This document shows positions 1 to 10,246 of a stretch of 64,000 nt of DNA, piece after piece. The position numbers were made by a program, and so were the translations under genes. The DNA is from Oxalobacteraceae bacterium OTU3CAMAD1 (lineage in GTDB: Bacteria; Pseudomonadota; Gammaproteobacteria; Burkholderiales; Burkholderiaceae_D). The stretch spans positions 6,386,001 to 6,450,000 of the forward strand of contig CP099650.1 of NCBI GenBank assembly GCA_024123915.1. Reading direction: 5' to 3'. The notes under the pieces are model-generated. The model searched no databases, had not been told where the DNA came from, and was given only the letters and a program-made list of their open reading frames with translations. How positions within the stretch are numbered: position 1 is the stretch's first letter; each line of letters opens with the position of its first letter.

Positions 1-722
1 GGGCGGTGTTCACGCTGGATTACTTCAAGATCGACATCGCCGACGCCATCGTCTTCACCAACCGCCAGTACGCGCTGGACCAGTGCTACAACCAGAACAA
101 CCCGGACTTCTGCTCCTTCATCACGCGCCGCCCCGCCGCCGTGGGCAACCTCAGCGCCGGTTCGATCCGCTACAGCGACATCGCCGCCACCAATAGCGGC
201 GGCTTCGGCACCGAGGGCATCGACCTGACCGCATCGTGGGCCGGCCGGGTCGGGCCGGGCAACTTGAGCGCGCGCCTGGCCCACACCTGGCTGCGCAAAT
301 TGTGGCAACAGGCGACGCCGGACGCCGACAAAAACCACGAGGTGGCCGAGGTCACGGCCGACAATGTCAACGCCCCGCGCAACCGCGCCACCCTGAACCT
401 GGCCTACAAATGGGGACCGTACGGCGCCAGCTGGACCACCACCCACACCGGACCGGTGTCGCTGGACGACCAGTTCCTCAAAAGCCTGAGCATCGCCCCG
501 GGCACGGTGGGCGTCGGCTCGCGCACCTATAACGATGTCCAGTTCACCTATGACGTGCGCAAGTCGGTGCAGCTCTATTTGGGCATCGACAACCTGTTCA
601 ACGCCAACCCGCCGCCCATCATCAGCGGCCTGCCCGGCAACCAGACCGGCACCGAAACCGATGCCTCGACCTACGACGCCATCGGCCGCCGTTTCTATGT
701 GGGATTGCGCGTGTCGCTGTAA
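1..722 (+). CDS. TonB-dependent receptor, C-terminal part (partial)
   Basis: Only the last 239 codons are inside the window; the frame is open to the left edge. The visible part is the C-terminal half of an outer-membrane beta-barrel, with alternating hydrophobic/polar strands, the strand signature LGIDNLFNANPP near the end and a C-terminal VGLRVSL. It is a clear paralogue of the next gene: blocks such as SLDDQFLKSL, VGVGSRTYND and TGTETDASTYD recur in both. It therefore belongs to the same receptor subfamily and probably arose by tandem duplication. The substrate cannot be told from sequence. No terminator is obvious in the roughly 200 bp before the next receptor, so read-through is possible. 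Confidence 0.9.
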   Translation, partial: AVFTLDYFKIDIADAIVFTNRQYALDQCYNQNNPDFCSFITRRPAAVGNLSAGSIRYSDIAATNSGGFGTEGIDLTASWAGRVGPGNLSARLAHTWLRKLWQQATPDADKNHEVAEVTADNVNAPRNRATLNLAYKWGPYGASWTTTHTGPVSLDDQFLKSLSIAPGTVGVGSRTYNDVQFTYDVRKSVQLYLGIDNLFNANPPPIISGLPGNQTGTETDASTYDAIGRRFYVGLRVSL

Positions 723-867
723 AGATGTTTGCCAAAGTCAACCGTCATGCGCGGTTTGTGGCCGCACCACAACGGTGCGGCGTCACTATCATAATGATAT
801 TGTTGGTTTTTTGATTCTATTGTCTGTTTGTGTTTACAGCGACAACAACGACTGAGTACAGTGGCTG

Positions 868-889
868 GTCGAAAAAATATTGTTTCGAC
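868..889. promoter_or_regulatory. Short inverted repeat upstream of TBDR 2
   Basis: GTCGAAA (868-874) and TTTCGAC (883-889) are perfect 7-bp arms around an AT-rich 8-bp spacer, about 40 bp before the ATG at 929. This could be an operator or a leader hairpin. It is seen in sequence only; function is inferred. Confidence 0.3.
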
Positions 890-928
890 AATTGGCATAG
901 ACCATACAAAATACTCAGGGAGTTGCAA

Positions 929-3850
929 ATGATGAAAGAGACAACACTATCCCGTTCGGTGCGCATGATCTGCGTCACCGGTCTGGCGTTAGGCATGCAA
1001 GCCGCCCATGCACAAGAAGCCGCATCGGAGCCGATCCAGAAAGTGCAAATCACCGGTTCGCGCATCTCGTCGCCGAACGCCGATTCGCCGTCCCCGTTGC
1101 AGATTCTCAGCTCGGCCGACATCGCCGCCTCCGGCGCCGTCAACCTGCAGGAATTACTGCAAAAGAACCCGACCATGGGTACGCCTTCGCTGAGCCGTAC
1201 CAACTCCAACTTCCTGACCTCGGGCGGCGGCGTCTCCACCGTCAACCTGCGCAATCTGGGCGATGACCGCACCCTGGTGCTGGTCAACGGGCGCCGTTTC
1301 GTCTCCGGCGTGCCCGGCGAGACCGCGGTCGACCTGAACACCATCCCGACCGACTTCATCGAGCGCGTCGAGCTACTCACCGGCGGCGCGTCGGCGACCT
1401 ACGGTTCGGACGCGGTGGCCGGCGTGGTCAACATCATCCTGAAGAAAAACTTCGAGGGTTTGCTGATCGACGCCCAGACCGGTGAAAGCCGCGAAGGCGA
1501 CGACAGCAAGCGCAAACTGTCGCTGACCTTCGGCACCACCAGCGCCGACGGCGCCAGCAACCTGATGGGCCACTTCGGCTACTCGAAGCAAGGCGCCGTG
1601 TACTCGCGCAACCGCGCCGCCTCGGCCATCGACCAGACCTCGTCGATCTCCAAGGGCCGTGGCGACCTGGCGTTCGTGCCAAGGAAACCGAACTTCTCCG
1701 GCTACGCGCCGCAGGGCCACTTCTACGGCGACGAAGAAGACTTCACCTACGACGCCAACGGCAACGTGATCCCGTGGAGCACCAACGGCGTCAACGGCGT
1801 CGGCGCCACCGGCTACAACCGCTCGGCGCTGCGCGCCATCGCCGTGCCGACCGAGCGCTACTTGTTCGCGCTGAACGGCACCCGCGCCCTGAGCGAAAAC
1901 CACAGCGCCTTCTTCGAAGGCACCTACGCGGCAACCAAGGTATCGACCAATATCGAGTCCTTCCCGCTGGGCTCGGACGACGTCTACAAATCCAACGGCC
2001 AGGCGCCGGCCGGCGCGATGGTCAATGGCGTGCTGGTGAAAAATCCGCTGGTGCCGCAGTACTTGTACGACCGCATCAGCGACACCGACGGCGACGGCAT
2101 CCCCGACTACTTCTTCACGCGCCGCCTGTCCGAATTCGGCCCGCGCCAGTCGAGCGTCGACCGCGACACCTTCCGCCTCGCGACCGGTGTCAAGGGCGCG
2201 ATCAAAGAATGGAACTACGAAACCTACGTCAGCTACGGCAAGACCAAGGAATCGCAAAACTCGGCCGGCCAGGTCAACGTCCCGAACCTGCGCAACGCGC
2301 TGCAGGCCATTCCCGGCGCCAACGGCGGCGCGCCGGTGTGCGCCGACGCCAACGCGGTGGCCGAAGGCTGCGTGCCGATCAACATTTTCGGCTTCAATAC
2401 GATCTCGCCGGCGGCGCTGAAGTACGTCACCGCGCCAGGCTCGCTGCAAACGGCGGTCACGCAGAAACTGGCGGGCGGCACGATCAGCGGCGATTTGTTC
2501 CAACTGCCGGCCGGTAAGATCGGCTTCGCGGCCGGCTTCGAATGGCGCAGCGAAGAGTCGAGCTCGGTGCCCGATCCGCTGACGCAGACCGGCCAGAACG
2601 CCGGCAACGCGATTCCGCCAACCTTCGGCAAGTACAATGTGCGCGAAGCGTTCGCCGAAACGCGCATTCCAGTGCTCAAGGACGTGCCGTTCGCCAAGGA
2701 ACTGAGCCTGCTGGCCACGTTCCGCCATGGCGACTACTCGACCGTCGGCAGCACCAACAGCTGGAACGCCGGCGCCGAATGGGCCGTCACCTCCGACCTG
2801 AAACTGCGCGGCACCCGCGCCCTGTCGACCCGCGCGCCCAACATCAACGAGCTGTACCAGGCGCCGTCGCAAGACTTCCCGAGCGGACTGGTCGATCCCT
2901 GCACGGGCGTGATGGCGGGCCAAACCTCGGCGCTGGCGATCAACTGCCTGGCGGCGCCGGGTGTGGCCGCCAATATCGCGGCCAACGGCGGCGTCTTCAC
3001 GCTGACCCAGGCCGACGAGCAAGGCATCAGCGGCTACAACAGCGGCAATCCCAACCTGAAGGCGGAAAAAGGCCGTTCGAGCACCATCGGCCTGGTCTTC
3101 ACGCCGCGCTCGATCCCGGTGCTGAGCAAGTTCACGTTCACCGCCGACTACTTCAAGATCAAGATCGCCGACGCCATCGTGGCGACCGAACGTCAGTACG
3201 CGCTGTCCCAGTGCTATAACCAGGGCAACCCAGCGTTCTGCAAATTCATCACGCGCCGTCCGGCACGTGTGGGCAACCTCAGCGCCGGCTCGATCGACCT
3301 GAGCGACACCGCCGTCACCAACAGCGGCGGCCTGGGCACCGAGGGCGTCGACATGACGGTCTCCTGGGCGGACAAGGTCGGTCCGGGCCGTCTGAGCACG
3401 CAACTGTCGTACACCCGCCTGCGCGAACTGTGGAACAAGGCCACGCCGGATGCGGACCGCAACGACGACGTCGGCGAGGTCACGTCGACCCAGATCAACG
3501 CGCCGCGCAACAAGGCCGTGTTCAACGCAGCCTACAAGTGGGGCAATCTGGGCGCGACCTGGACGGCGACCTACAACGGCCCGGTGGCGCTGGACGACCA
3601 GTTCCTCAAGAGCCTGGAAATCGCCCCGGGTTCGGTGGGCGTCGGTTCGCGCACCTACAACGACTTCCAGTTCACCTATGACCTGAAAAAGTCGATCCAG
3701 CTGTACCTGGGCATCAACAACGCCTTCGACGCCAAGGCGCCGCCAATCATCAGCGGCCTGCCGGGCAGCACCACCGGCACCGAGACCGACGCTTCGACCT
3801 ACGATCCGATCGGCCGCCGTTACTACCTGGGCCTGCGCGTGACGTTGTAA
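929..3850 (+). CDS. TonB-dependent receptor 2
   Basis: Outer-membrane active transporter of 973 residues, expected to import a siderophore, glycan fragment or other scarce substrate using TonB energy. I choose the ATG at 929 (MMKETTLSRS) rather than the upstream GTG at 830, because it follows GGGAG and opens a normal signal peptide ending about AAHAQ. A TonB-box-like segment KVQITGSRI lies near residue 40. The plug follows, with the typical LRNLGDDRTLVLVNGRR and SDAVAGVVNIILKK segments, then a barrel of about 800 residues ending in VTL. Its C-terminal part matches the truncated receptor at 1-722. A strong terminator follows. The leader KET-x-LSRS-x-R recurs in the receptor at 16759 and, less strictly, at 24262. 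Confidence 0.95.
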   Translation: MMKETTLSRSVRMICVTGLALGMQAAHAQEAASEPIQKVQITGSRISSPNADSPSPLQILSSADIAASGAVNLQELLQKNPTMGTPSLSRTNSNFLTSGGGVSTVNLRNLGDDRTLVLVNGRRFVSGVPGETAVDLNTIPTDFIERVELLTGGASATYGSDAVAGVVNIILKKNFEGLLIDAQTGESREGDDSKRKLSLTFGTTSADGASNLMGHFGYSKQGAVYSRNRAASAIDQTSSISKGRGDLAFVPRKPNFSGYAPQGHFYGDEEDFTYDANGNVIPWSTNGVNGVGATGYNRSALRAIAVPTERYLFALNGTRALSENHSAFFEGTYAATKVSTNIESFPLGSDDVYKSNGQAPAGAMVNGVLVKNPLVPQYLYDRISDTDGDGIPDYFFTRRLSEFGPRQSSVDRDTFRLATGVKGAIKEWNYETYVSYGKTKESQNSAGQVNVPNLRNALQAIPGANGGAPVCADANAVAEGCVPINIFGFNTISPAALKYVTAPGSLQTAVTQKLAGGTISGDLFQLPAGKIGFAAGFEWRSEESSSVPDPLTQTGQNAGNAIPPTFGKYNVREAFAETRIPVLKDVPFAKELSLLATFRHGDYSTVGSTNSWNAGAEWAVTSDLKLRGTRALSTRAPNINELYQAPSQDFPSGLVDPCTGVMAGQTSALAINCLAAPGVAANIAANGGVFTLTQADEQGISGYNSGNPNLKAEKGRSSTIGLVFTPRSIPVLSKFTFTADYFKIKIADAIVATERQYALSQCYNQGNPAFCKFITRRPARVGNLSAGSIDLSDTAVTNSGGLGTEGVDMTVSWADKVGPGRLSTQLSYTRLRELWNKATPDADRNDDVGEVTSTQINAPRNKAVFNAAYKWGNLGATWTATYNGPVALDDQFLKSLEIAPGSVGVGSRTYNDFQFTYDLKKSIQLYLGINNAFDAKAPPIISGLPGSTTGTETDASTYDPIGRRYYLGLRVTL

Positions 3851-3874
3851 CCGCCGTCACAGTCATTCAGACCC

Positions 3875-3907
3875 AGCCTTCCCGGTTCGCGCCGGGAAGG
3901 CTTTTTT
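3875..3907 (+). terminator. Rho-independent terminator after TBDR 2
   Basis: A perfect 11-bp stem, AGCCTTCCCGG (3875-3885) with CCGGGAAGGCT (3892-3902), has a 6-base loop and is followed by a T run. It lies 25 bp after the stop codon. Confidence 0.9.
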
Positions 3908-4009
3908 ACGTCCATACCCCTCCGAACATTACGCATCGGTAAGGAAGAAAGTGTTGTATTTTAGTTCAGCACTGAAAATTTTGGGAATTCCGACAACTAT
4001 ACTAAATGA

Positions 4010-4029
4010 GCCGAAGGGACGCCTTCGGC
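4010..4029 (+). promoter_or_regulatory. Hairpin in the leader of TBDR 3
   Basis: GCCGAAGG (4010-4017) pairs with CCTTCGGC (4022-4029) around the tetraloop GACG, 50 bp before the start codon at 4079. There is no T run, so it is not a terminator. It may be a 5'-UTR stability element or part of an operator; this is inference. Confidence 0.35.
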
Positions 4030-4078
4030 AGCGAAAATACGGCAATCAAGCCGAACAGTATAATTCTCGGGAGTTTGA

Positions 4079-6937
4079 ATGGCAAAAATAGCATTGAAAG
4101 CGGGTGTCGTCGCGGTTGCGCTGACACTGGCCTCTTCCAACGTCGTACTGGCCCAGGATGGTGACGCGAAGTCCCTGGAAAAAGTCATCATCACCGGTTC
4201 CAACCTGAAACGCATCGATACCGAAACCTCGACCCCGGTGCAGATCATGCGCCGCGAGGAAATCGCCCGCCTCGGCGTGAACTCGGTCAAGGAGGCGCTT
4301 GAAACGCTGACCGCCTCGAACGGCGCGCTGTCGGACATCGGCGGCTCCAATTCCTTCGCCGGCGGCGCCTCGGCCGTCTCGCTGCGCAACCTGGGCAAGC
4401 AGTCCACCCTGGTGCTGCTGAACTCGCGCCGCGTCGCCCCGTACGCGCTGGCCGACTACAACGAAGTGTTCACCAACCTCGATTCGCTGCCGCTGGACGC
4501 CATCGAGCGCATCGAAGTGCTGCGCAACGGCGGCTCGTCGATCTACGGCTCCGACGCCGTCGCCGGCGTCATCAACATCATCACCCGCTCCGACTTCCAG
4601 GGCGTGCAGGCGCGCGCCAGCTACGACCAGTCGCTCAAGAACCAGCAGTTCAACACCAAGACCGCCAGCCTCACCGCCGGCTTCGGCGATTACAACAAGG
4701 ACAAGTTCAATGTGCTGGCCAACATCGAGGTGTTCAAGCGCGGCGAGGTGATCTGGCGCGATGTGGTCGACGACATCAATCCGGCCTACGGCGACAAATT
4801 CTCGGCAGTCGCGCCGAATAGCGGCCTGATGTTCGGCAACCGCGGCGCGCCGTCGACCTTCTCCTACCCGGGCAACCTGATCGGCCAGGGCGCCGTGCCC
4901 GGTTGCGCCACCGTCAACAGCGCCGGCCTGTGCGTGTACGACCGCTTCGGCCGCTTCGAGGCGGTGCCGAAGTCGGACCGCGTCAACGGCCTGCTGTCGG
5001 GCAAACTGAACCTGGGCGGCGGCACCGAAGCCTTCGCCGAGGCGCTGTACTCGCACACCAAGACCCGCTACACCAACGCCTTCGGCACCTACGGTTCGAC
5101 CACCGCCAACGCCATCTGGGGCGATCCGGCCACCGGCAACGGCAGGAGCTTCATCTATCAGTACCTGCCCGCGACCCATCCGCTCAACACCACCGGCGAG
5201 GACGTGGAGTTCCGCTACCGCTGGGCCGACGCGCCCGCCTATCGCGAGACCGACAGCGACCAGTACCGCGTGCTGGGCGGCCTGAAGGGCACGTGGAACA
5301 GCTACGACTGGGAAACGGCGGCCGGCGTCATGGGCAGCAAGACCAAGGACCGCACCTACGGCTCGCTCAGCGACAGCGGCTTCAAGCAGGAAGTGGGCGA
5401 CTACAACAACTTCGATCCGGACACCGGCAGCGTGCTCGATCCGAATTTCTTCAACCACGGCTACAAGATCGGCCAGGTCAACACGCCGGCGGTGCTCAAC
5501 ACCATGTTCCCGGCCCAGGGCTACGACGGCAAGATCACCCAATACTTCGCCGACGCCAAGATCAGCGGCGAGGTCGGCAAGATCGGCGAGCGCGCCATCG
5601 GCATGGCCGCCGGCGTCGAAGTGCGGCGCGAGAGCTTCAAGATCTCCCCCACCGCCAACCTGCTGGCAGGCGACATCGTCGGCTACGGCGTGGCCACCGC
5701 CGACGCCTCGCGCACCACCGAGGCGGCGTTCACCGAGATCAACCTGCCGGTGACGTCGACCATCGACATCACCGGCGCGGCACGGGTCGACAAATTCCCC
5801 GGCTTCAAGGCGCACGCCTCGCCCAAGCTGGCGGCGACGTGGAAGGCCACGCCGACCCTGATGTTGCGCGGCACGGCCGAATCGGGCTTCCGCGCGCCCA
5901 ACCTGACCGAAAGCGCGCAATCGAGCAAGTTCGCCTTCAGTCCCAGCCTAGCGGATCCCAAGCGCTGCGGCAAGGCCCAGGCGCTCGGCGGCGACCTGCG
6001 CAACCAGTCGGCCGCGCTGCCGGCCAGCGATCCGAACAAGGCGCTGCTGCTGGCCCGCGCCGACACCGTCGAAGGCAACGAGTGCGCGGCTGGCGTGCCC
6101 AGCATCGTGCGCAACAACCCGAACCTGAAACCGGAAACGACCCACATGGGCACGGTCGGCTTCGTGCTCGAACCGTTCAACGGCACCAACCTTTCGCTGG
6201 ACTACTGGAAGATCGAGCGCAAGGACGAGATCGGCAACAAGAGCACCGACGAGCTGCTGGCGTCGGAAGCCGACCAGCCCGCCGGCGTGGTCAACCGCGA
6301 GCCGCTGTCGGCCGACAAGACCTTCACCGCCGCCGAGCAAGCCCAATACGGCGTGACCGCCGGCCGCCTGGTCTCGACCACGGGGTCGTTCCTGAACGTC
6401 GCCCGCACCAAGACCAGCGGTGTCGACCTGTCGGCCAACACCCGTTTCAACACCGGCATCGGCCGCCTCGACCTGGCCGCCAACGCGACCTACCTGCTGG
6501 ACCTGAAGTATTTCAGCTCGGCGCTGAACAACTACGGCGACAACCTGGCGGGCCGCTATGGCTACTCGAAAACCTCGGCCAACTTCAACGCCGCGTTGAA
6601 GACCGGCGACTTCAGCAACAGTCTGCGCCTGGTCTACCAGAGCAAGACCGCGCTCAACGACGACTACTTCGACGAGACCTACACGCTGGCCGGCTGCGCC
6701 GCGCGCAAATGGAGCGCCGACGAGTGCCAGATCAAGGCCTACAAACGCCTCGACTGGAACCTCAGCTACACCGGCGTCAGGAACCTGACGGTGTCGCTGT
6801 TCGTGCGCAACCTCACCAACAACCGCCCGCCGATCGATTTGCGTTCGTTTAACGCGGCCGGTGGCGTGATCCCGCAGGACAACCAGGACGTCAGCCGCCG
6901 CTCGGTGCGCCTGACGGCGGAGTACAAGTTCTACTGA
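4079..6937 (+). CDS. TonB-dependent receptor 3
   Basis: A 952-residue TBDR. The ATG at 4079 follows CTCGGGAG, and the first 26 residues (MAKIALKAGVVAVAL...VLAQ) form a clean signal peptide. KVIITGSNLKR near residue 35 is the TonB-box region. The plug shows LRNLGKQSTLVLLNSRR and SDAVAGVINIITR, and the barrel ends in EYKFY with the terminal aromatic residue expected for BAM insertion. The barrel is unlike receptors 1 and 2 in its loops, so this is a neighbour of another subfamily and not a third tandem copy. It converges on gapA across a shared terminator. The ligand is unknown; no regulator, TonB or inner-membrane transporter lies beside it. Confidence 0.95.
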   Translation: MAKIALKAGVVAVALTLASSNVVLAQDGDAKSLEKVIITGSNLKRIDTETSTPVQIMRREEIARLGVNSVKEALETLTASNGALSDIGGSNSFAGGASAVSLRNLGKQSTLVLLNSRRVAPYALADYNEVFTNLDSLPLDAIERIEVLRNGGSSIYGSDAVAGVINIITRSDFQGVQARASYDQSLKNQQFNTKTASLTAGFGDYNKDKFNVLANIEVFKRGEVIWRDVVDDINPAYGDKFSAVAPNSGLMFGNRGAPSTFSYPGNLIGQGAVPGCATVNSAGLCVYDRFGRFEAVPKSDRVNGLLSGKLNLGGGTEAFAEALYSHTKTRYTNAFGTYGSTTANAIWGDPATGNGRSFIYQYLPATHPLNTTGEDVEFRYRWADAPAYRETDSDQYRVLGGLKGTWNSYDWETAAGVMGSKTKDRTYGSLSDSGFKQEVGDYNNFDPDTGSVLDPNFFNHGYKIGQVNTPAVLNTMFPAQGYDGKITQYFADAKISGEVGKIGERAIGMAAGVEVRRESFKISPTANLLAGDIVGYGVATADASRTTEAAFTEINLPVTSTIDITGAARVDKFPGFKAHASPKLAATWKATPTLMLRGTAESGFRAPNLTESAQSSKFAFSPSLADPKRCGKAQALGGDLRNQSAALPASDPNKALLLARADTVEGNECAAGVPSIVRNNPNLKPETTHMGTVGFVLEPFNGTNLSLDYWKIERKDEIGNKSTDELLASEADQPAGVVNREPLSADKTFTAAEQAQYGVTAGRLVSTTGSFLNVARTKTSGVDLSANTRFNTGIGRLDLAANATYLLDLKYFSSALNNYGDNLAGRYGYSKTSANFNAALKTGDFSNSLRLVYQSKTALNDDYFDETYTLAGCAARKWSADECQIKAYKRLDWNLSYTGVRNLTVSLFVRNLTNNRPPIDLRSFNAAGGVIPQDNQDVSRRSVRLTAEYKFY

Positions 6938-6960
6938 TGCACTAACCGCCGCCACAAAAC

Positions 6961-6996
6961 AAAAGCCCTCCCGGCGCGCGCCGGGAGGGCTTTTTC
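6961..6996. terminator. Bidirectional terminator between TBDR 3 and gapA
   Basis: AAAGCCCTCCCGGC pairs with GCCGGGAGGGCTTT around a GCGC loop. There are A residues before and T residues after, so it can serve the converging genes on both strands. Confidence 0.9.
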
Positions 6997-7014
6997 ATGA
7001 CTGGCCGAGACCGA

Positions 7015-8025
7015 TTACTTCGCGGTCATCAGCGCCACGGTGGTGTCGAGCATGCGGTTCGAGAAGCCCCACTCGTTGTCGTACCACGACGATACCTTCA
7101 CCAGGCGCCCCGACACTTTGGTCAGGGTCGAGTCGAAGTTCGACGACGCCGGGTTGTGGTTGAAGTCGATCGAGACCAGCGGTTCGGTCTGATAGGTCAG
7201 CACTTCCTTGAGGGCGCCTTCGGAGGCGGCCTTCATCAGCGCGTTGACTTCTTCGACGGTCGTGTCGCGCTTGGCGATGAACGACAGGTCGACCAGCGAA
7301 ACGTTGATGGTCGGCACGCGGATCGCGAAGCCGTCCAGCTTGCCGTTCAGCTCAGGCAGCACCAGGCCGACCGCGGCGGCGGCGCCGGTCTTGGTCGGGA
7401 TCATGCTCATCGTGGCCGAACGGGCGCGGCGCAGGTCTTCGTGCATCACGTCCGACAGCACCTGGTCGTTGGTGTAGGCGTGGACGGTGGTCATCAGGCC
7501 GGTTTCCAGGCCGATGGCGTCGTTGAGCGGCTTGACCAGCGGGGCCAGGCAGTTGGTGGTGCACGAAGCGTTCGAGATGACGGTGTCGGTCGACTTCAGC
7601 ACGTTCTGGTTGACGCCGTACACGATGGTGGCGTCGACGTCCTTGCCGCCCGGTGCCGAGATGATGACTTTCTTGGCGCCGCCCTTCAAGTGAGCCGAAG
7701 CCTTTTCTTTGGTGGTGAAGAAGCCGGTGCACTCGAGCACCACGTCCACGCCCAGGTCGCCCCATGGGATTTCAGCCGGATTGCGCTGCGCGAACACGCG
7801 GATCACGTCGCCGTTGACGATCATGTTGTCGCCGTCGACTTCCACCGTGCCAGGGAACTTGCCGTGGGCGGTGTCGTAGCGGGTCAGGTGGGCGTTCGAC
7901 TTGGCGTCGCCCAGGTCGTTGATCGCCACGATCTGGATGTCTTGCTTCTTGCCACCTTCGTAGAAAGCGCGCAATACATTGCGGCCGATACGGCCGTAGC
8001 CGTTGATTGCAACTTTGATCGTCAT
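7015..8025 (-). CDS. gapA: Glyceraldehyde-3-phosphate dehydrogenase
   Basis: Cytosolic NAD-dependent enzyme of glycolysis and gluconeogenesis that converts glyceraldehyde 3-phosphate to 1,3-bisphosphoglycerate. It has 336 residues when started at the ATG at 8025 ([16 protein letters not shown]), which has AGGAG upstream; an in-frame extension to 8067 lacks support. The Rossmann motif NGYGRIGR is at residues 8-15, the catalytic Cys155 is in SNASCTTNC and the catalytic His182 is in TVHAYT. It lies 49 bp downstream of tkt on the same strand, a carbon-metabolism pair common in Burkholderiales. The pgk gene that often follows is absent here: the run ends at the terminator shared with the converging TBDR. 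Confidence 0.97.
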   Translation of the reverse strand: MTIKVAINGYGRIGRNVLRAFYEGGKKQDIQIVAINDLGDAKSNAHLTRYDTAHGKFPGTVEVDGDNMIVNGDVIRVFAQRNPAEIPWGDLGVDVVLECTGFFTTKEKASAHLKGGAKKVIISAPGGKDVDATIVYGVNQNVLKSTDTVISNASCTTNCLAPLVKPLNDAIGLETGLMTTVHAYTNDQVLSDVMHEDLRRARSATMSMIPTKTGAAAAVGLVLPELNGKLDGFAIRVPTINVSLVDLSFIAKRDTTVEEVNALMKAASEGALKEVLTYQTEPLVSIDFNHNPASSNFDSTLTKVSGRLVKVSSWYDNEWGFSNRMLDTTVALMTAK

Positions 8026-8074
8026 ACTCTGCTCCTGATTAAAAAAATAAGGTAGTCCGGTCTGCAATTATAGA

Positions 8075-10069
8075 TTATGCAATGACCAGTTTGACTTTCG
8101 CCACGACGTTTTCCACCGTGAAGCCGAAATGCTTGAACAGCACGCCGGCCGGGGCCGACTCGCCGAAGGTGTCGATGCCGACCACTGCGCCTTCCAGGCC
8201 GACATATTTGTACCAGAAATCGGTCACGCCGGCTTCGATCGCCACACGCGGTATGCCTTTGGTCAACACGGCCGCTTTATAGGCGGCGTCCTGGCGGTCG
8301 AACACGTCGGTCGACGGCATCGACACCACGCGCGCGACGATGCCCTCGGCCTTGAGCGCGGAGGCGGCGGCCACGGCCAGCTCGACTTCCGAACCGGTGG
8401 CGATCAGGGTCACTTTGGCGTCGGCCGCTTCGCTCAGCACGTAGCCGCCACGGGCGACGTCGGCGATCTGCTCGGCGGTGCGCTCCTGGTACGGCAGGTT
8501 CTGGCGCGAGAAGATCAGGGTCGACGGACCGTTCTTGCGCTTGACCGCCTCGCCCCACGCCACCGCCGATTCGACGGTGTCGCACGGACGCCAGTTGTCC
8601 AGGTTCGGGATCAGGCGCATCGACGAGATGTGCTCGACCGACTGGTGGGTCGGGCCGTCTTCGCCCAGGCCGATCGAATCGTGAGTGAACACGAAGATCG
8701 AACGCAGCTTCATCAGCGCGGCCATGCGCAGCGCGTTGCGGCTGTAGTCGGAGAACGTCAGGAAGGTCGCGCCGAACGGGATGAAACCGCCGTGCAGGGT
8801 GATGCCGTTCATGATCGCGCTCATGCCGAATTCGCGCACGCCGTAGTTGACGTGGTTGCCCGGCTTGCCCGAACGGACGGCGATCGATTCCTTCCAGTTG
8901 GTCAGGTTCGAGCTGGTCAGGTCGGCCGAGCCGCCCAGGAATTCCGGCAGCACCGGCGCCAGCGCCTGGATGGCGTTCTGGCTGGCCTTGCGGGTGGCGA
9001 TGTTTTCCTTCTTTTCCACGCACGAGGCGATGGCGGCGGCCAGCGCGCCGTCGAAGGCGGCCGGCAGTTCGCCGTTCATGCGGCGGGTCAGTTCGGCCGC
9101 TTCGGCCGGGAACTGGGCGGTGTATTCGGCGAACTTCGCGTTCCATTCGGACTCGACCTTGGCGCCGGCCGCTTTCGCGTCCCACGCCGTGTACAGCTCG
9201 GCCGGGATCTCGAACGGCACCGACGTCCAGACCAGGTGTTCGCGCACGGCGGCGATTTCCTTGTCGCCCAGCGCGGCGCCGTGGACCTTGTCGCCGCCCT
9301 GCAGGTTCGGCGAACCCTTGCCGATGATGGTCTTGCAGCAGATCAGGGTCGGCTTGTCCGAGCTCTTGGCGGCGGCGATCGCGGCCGACACGGCGCCCAC
9401 GTCATGGCCGTCGACGGCGCGGATGACGTTCCAGCCGTAGGCTTCGAAGCGGCCCGGGGTATCGTCGGTGAACCAGCCTTCGACCTTGCCGTCGATGGAG
9501 ATGCCGTTGTCGTCGTACAGCGCGATCAGCTTGTTCAGGCCCAGGGTGCCGGCCAGCGCGCACACCTCGTGGGAGATGCCTTCCATCAGGCAGCCGTCGC
9601 CGACGAAGGCGTAGGTGTAATGGTCGACGACATCCAGGCCCGGCTTGTTGAATTCGCTGGCCAGCAGGTATTCGGACAGCGCCATGCCGACCGCGTTGGC
9701 CAGTCCCTGGCCCAGCGGGCCGGTGGTCGTTTCCACACCAGGCGTGACGTCCACTTCCGGGTGGCCCGGGGTTTTCGAATGCATCTGGCGGAACGACTTG
9801 ATGTCGTCCATCGTGACCGCATAGCCGGAGAGGTGCAGCAGCGCGTAGTGCAGCATCGAGCCGTGGCCGTTCGACAACAGGAAGCGGTCGCGGTTCGCCC
9901 ATTTCGGGTTGGCCGGGTTGTGGCTGTAATGGCCACTCCACAGCGCAACGGCGATCTCGGCCATGCCCATCGGCATGCCTGGGTGGCCGGAATTGGCCTT
10001 CTGGACGGCGTCCATTGCCAGCGCGCGGATCGCGTTAGCCATTTGGGTGTGCGGGAGCGTAGTGTTCAT
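8075..10069 (-). CDS. tkt: Transketolase
   Basis: Thiamine-diphosphate enzyme that moves two-carbon units between sugar phosphates in the pentose-phosphate pathway. The chosen ATG at 10069 ([20 protein letters not shown]) gives 664 residues, the usual bacterial length; the frame stays open upstream to 10234 without homology. Visible features are the N-terminal [11 protein letters not shown] segment, the thiamine-binding [12 protein letters not shown] motif, and a C-terminal half containing [15 protein letters not shown]. There is no clear Shine-Dalgarno site at this start; MANAIRAL nine residues later is an alternative. It precedes gapA by 49 bp and is likely co-transcribed. Confidence 0.97.
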   Translation of the reverse strand: MNTTLPHTQMANAIRALAMDAVQKANSGHPGMPMGMAEIAVALWSGHYSHNPANPKWANRDRFLLSNGHGSMLHYALLHLSGYAVTMDDIKSFRQMHSKTPGHPEVDVTPGVETTTGPLGQGLANAVGMALSEYLLASEFNKPGLDVVDHYTYAFVGDGCLMEGISHEVCALAGTLGLNKLIALYDDNGISIDGKVEGWFTDDTPGRFEAYGWNVIRAVDGHDVGAVSAAIAAAKSSDKPTLICCKTIIGKGSPNLQGGDKVHGAALGDKEIAAVREHLVWTSVPFEIPAELYTAWDAKAAGAKVESEWNAKFAEYTAQFPAEAAELTRRMNGELPAAFDGALAAAIASCVEKKENIATRKASQNAIQALAPVLPEFLGGSADLTSSNLTNWKESIAVRSGKPGNHVNYGVREFGMSAIMNGITLHGGFIPFGATFLTFSDYSRNALRMAALMKLRSIFVFTHDSIGLGEDGPTHQSVEHISSMRLIPNLDNWRPCDTVESAVAWGEAVKRKNGPSTLIFSRQNLPYQERTAEQIADVARGGYVLSEAADAKVTLIATGSEVELAVAAASALKAEGIVARVVSMPSTDVFDRQDAAYKAAVLTKGIPRVAIEAGVTDFWYKYVGLEGAVVGIDTFGESAPAGVLFKHFGFTVENVVAKVKLVIA

Positions 10070-10192
10070 GGTGTAAGTAAGTGCGGGAGGTTTGGAATCC
10101 TGGAGCTGCCAACTGCCGTGCTGCTGAACGCAGTATTCTACCAGAGCCCACCCCTGCGGCCTAAAATTGGCGGATTTGCAACGCCCAAAACG

Positions 10193-10228
10193 ACAAATGC
10201 CGCCCGGTCGAAACCGGACGGCATTATT
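10193..10228 (-). terminator. Terminator after the Oar-like receptor
   Basis: The arms AATGCCG-CCGGT and ACCGG-CGGCATT, with one mismatch, form a hairpin closed by a CGAA loop. It is read on the minus strand just past the stop codon at 10247. The T tract is short, so efficiency is uncertain. Confidence 0.6.
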
Positions 10229-10246
10229 AAACACACAAGCAGACGT

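Noticed and set aside
1..722. TBDR 1 as a truncated pseudogene
   Set aside because: The frame is open to the window edge and intact at the 3' end, so truncation is due to the window boundary.
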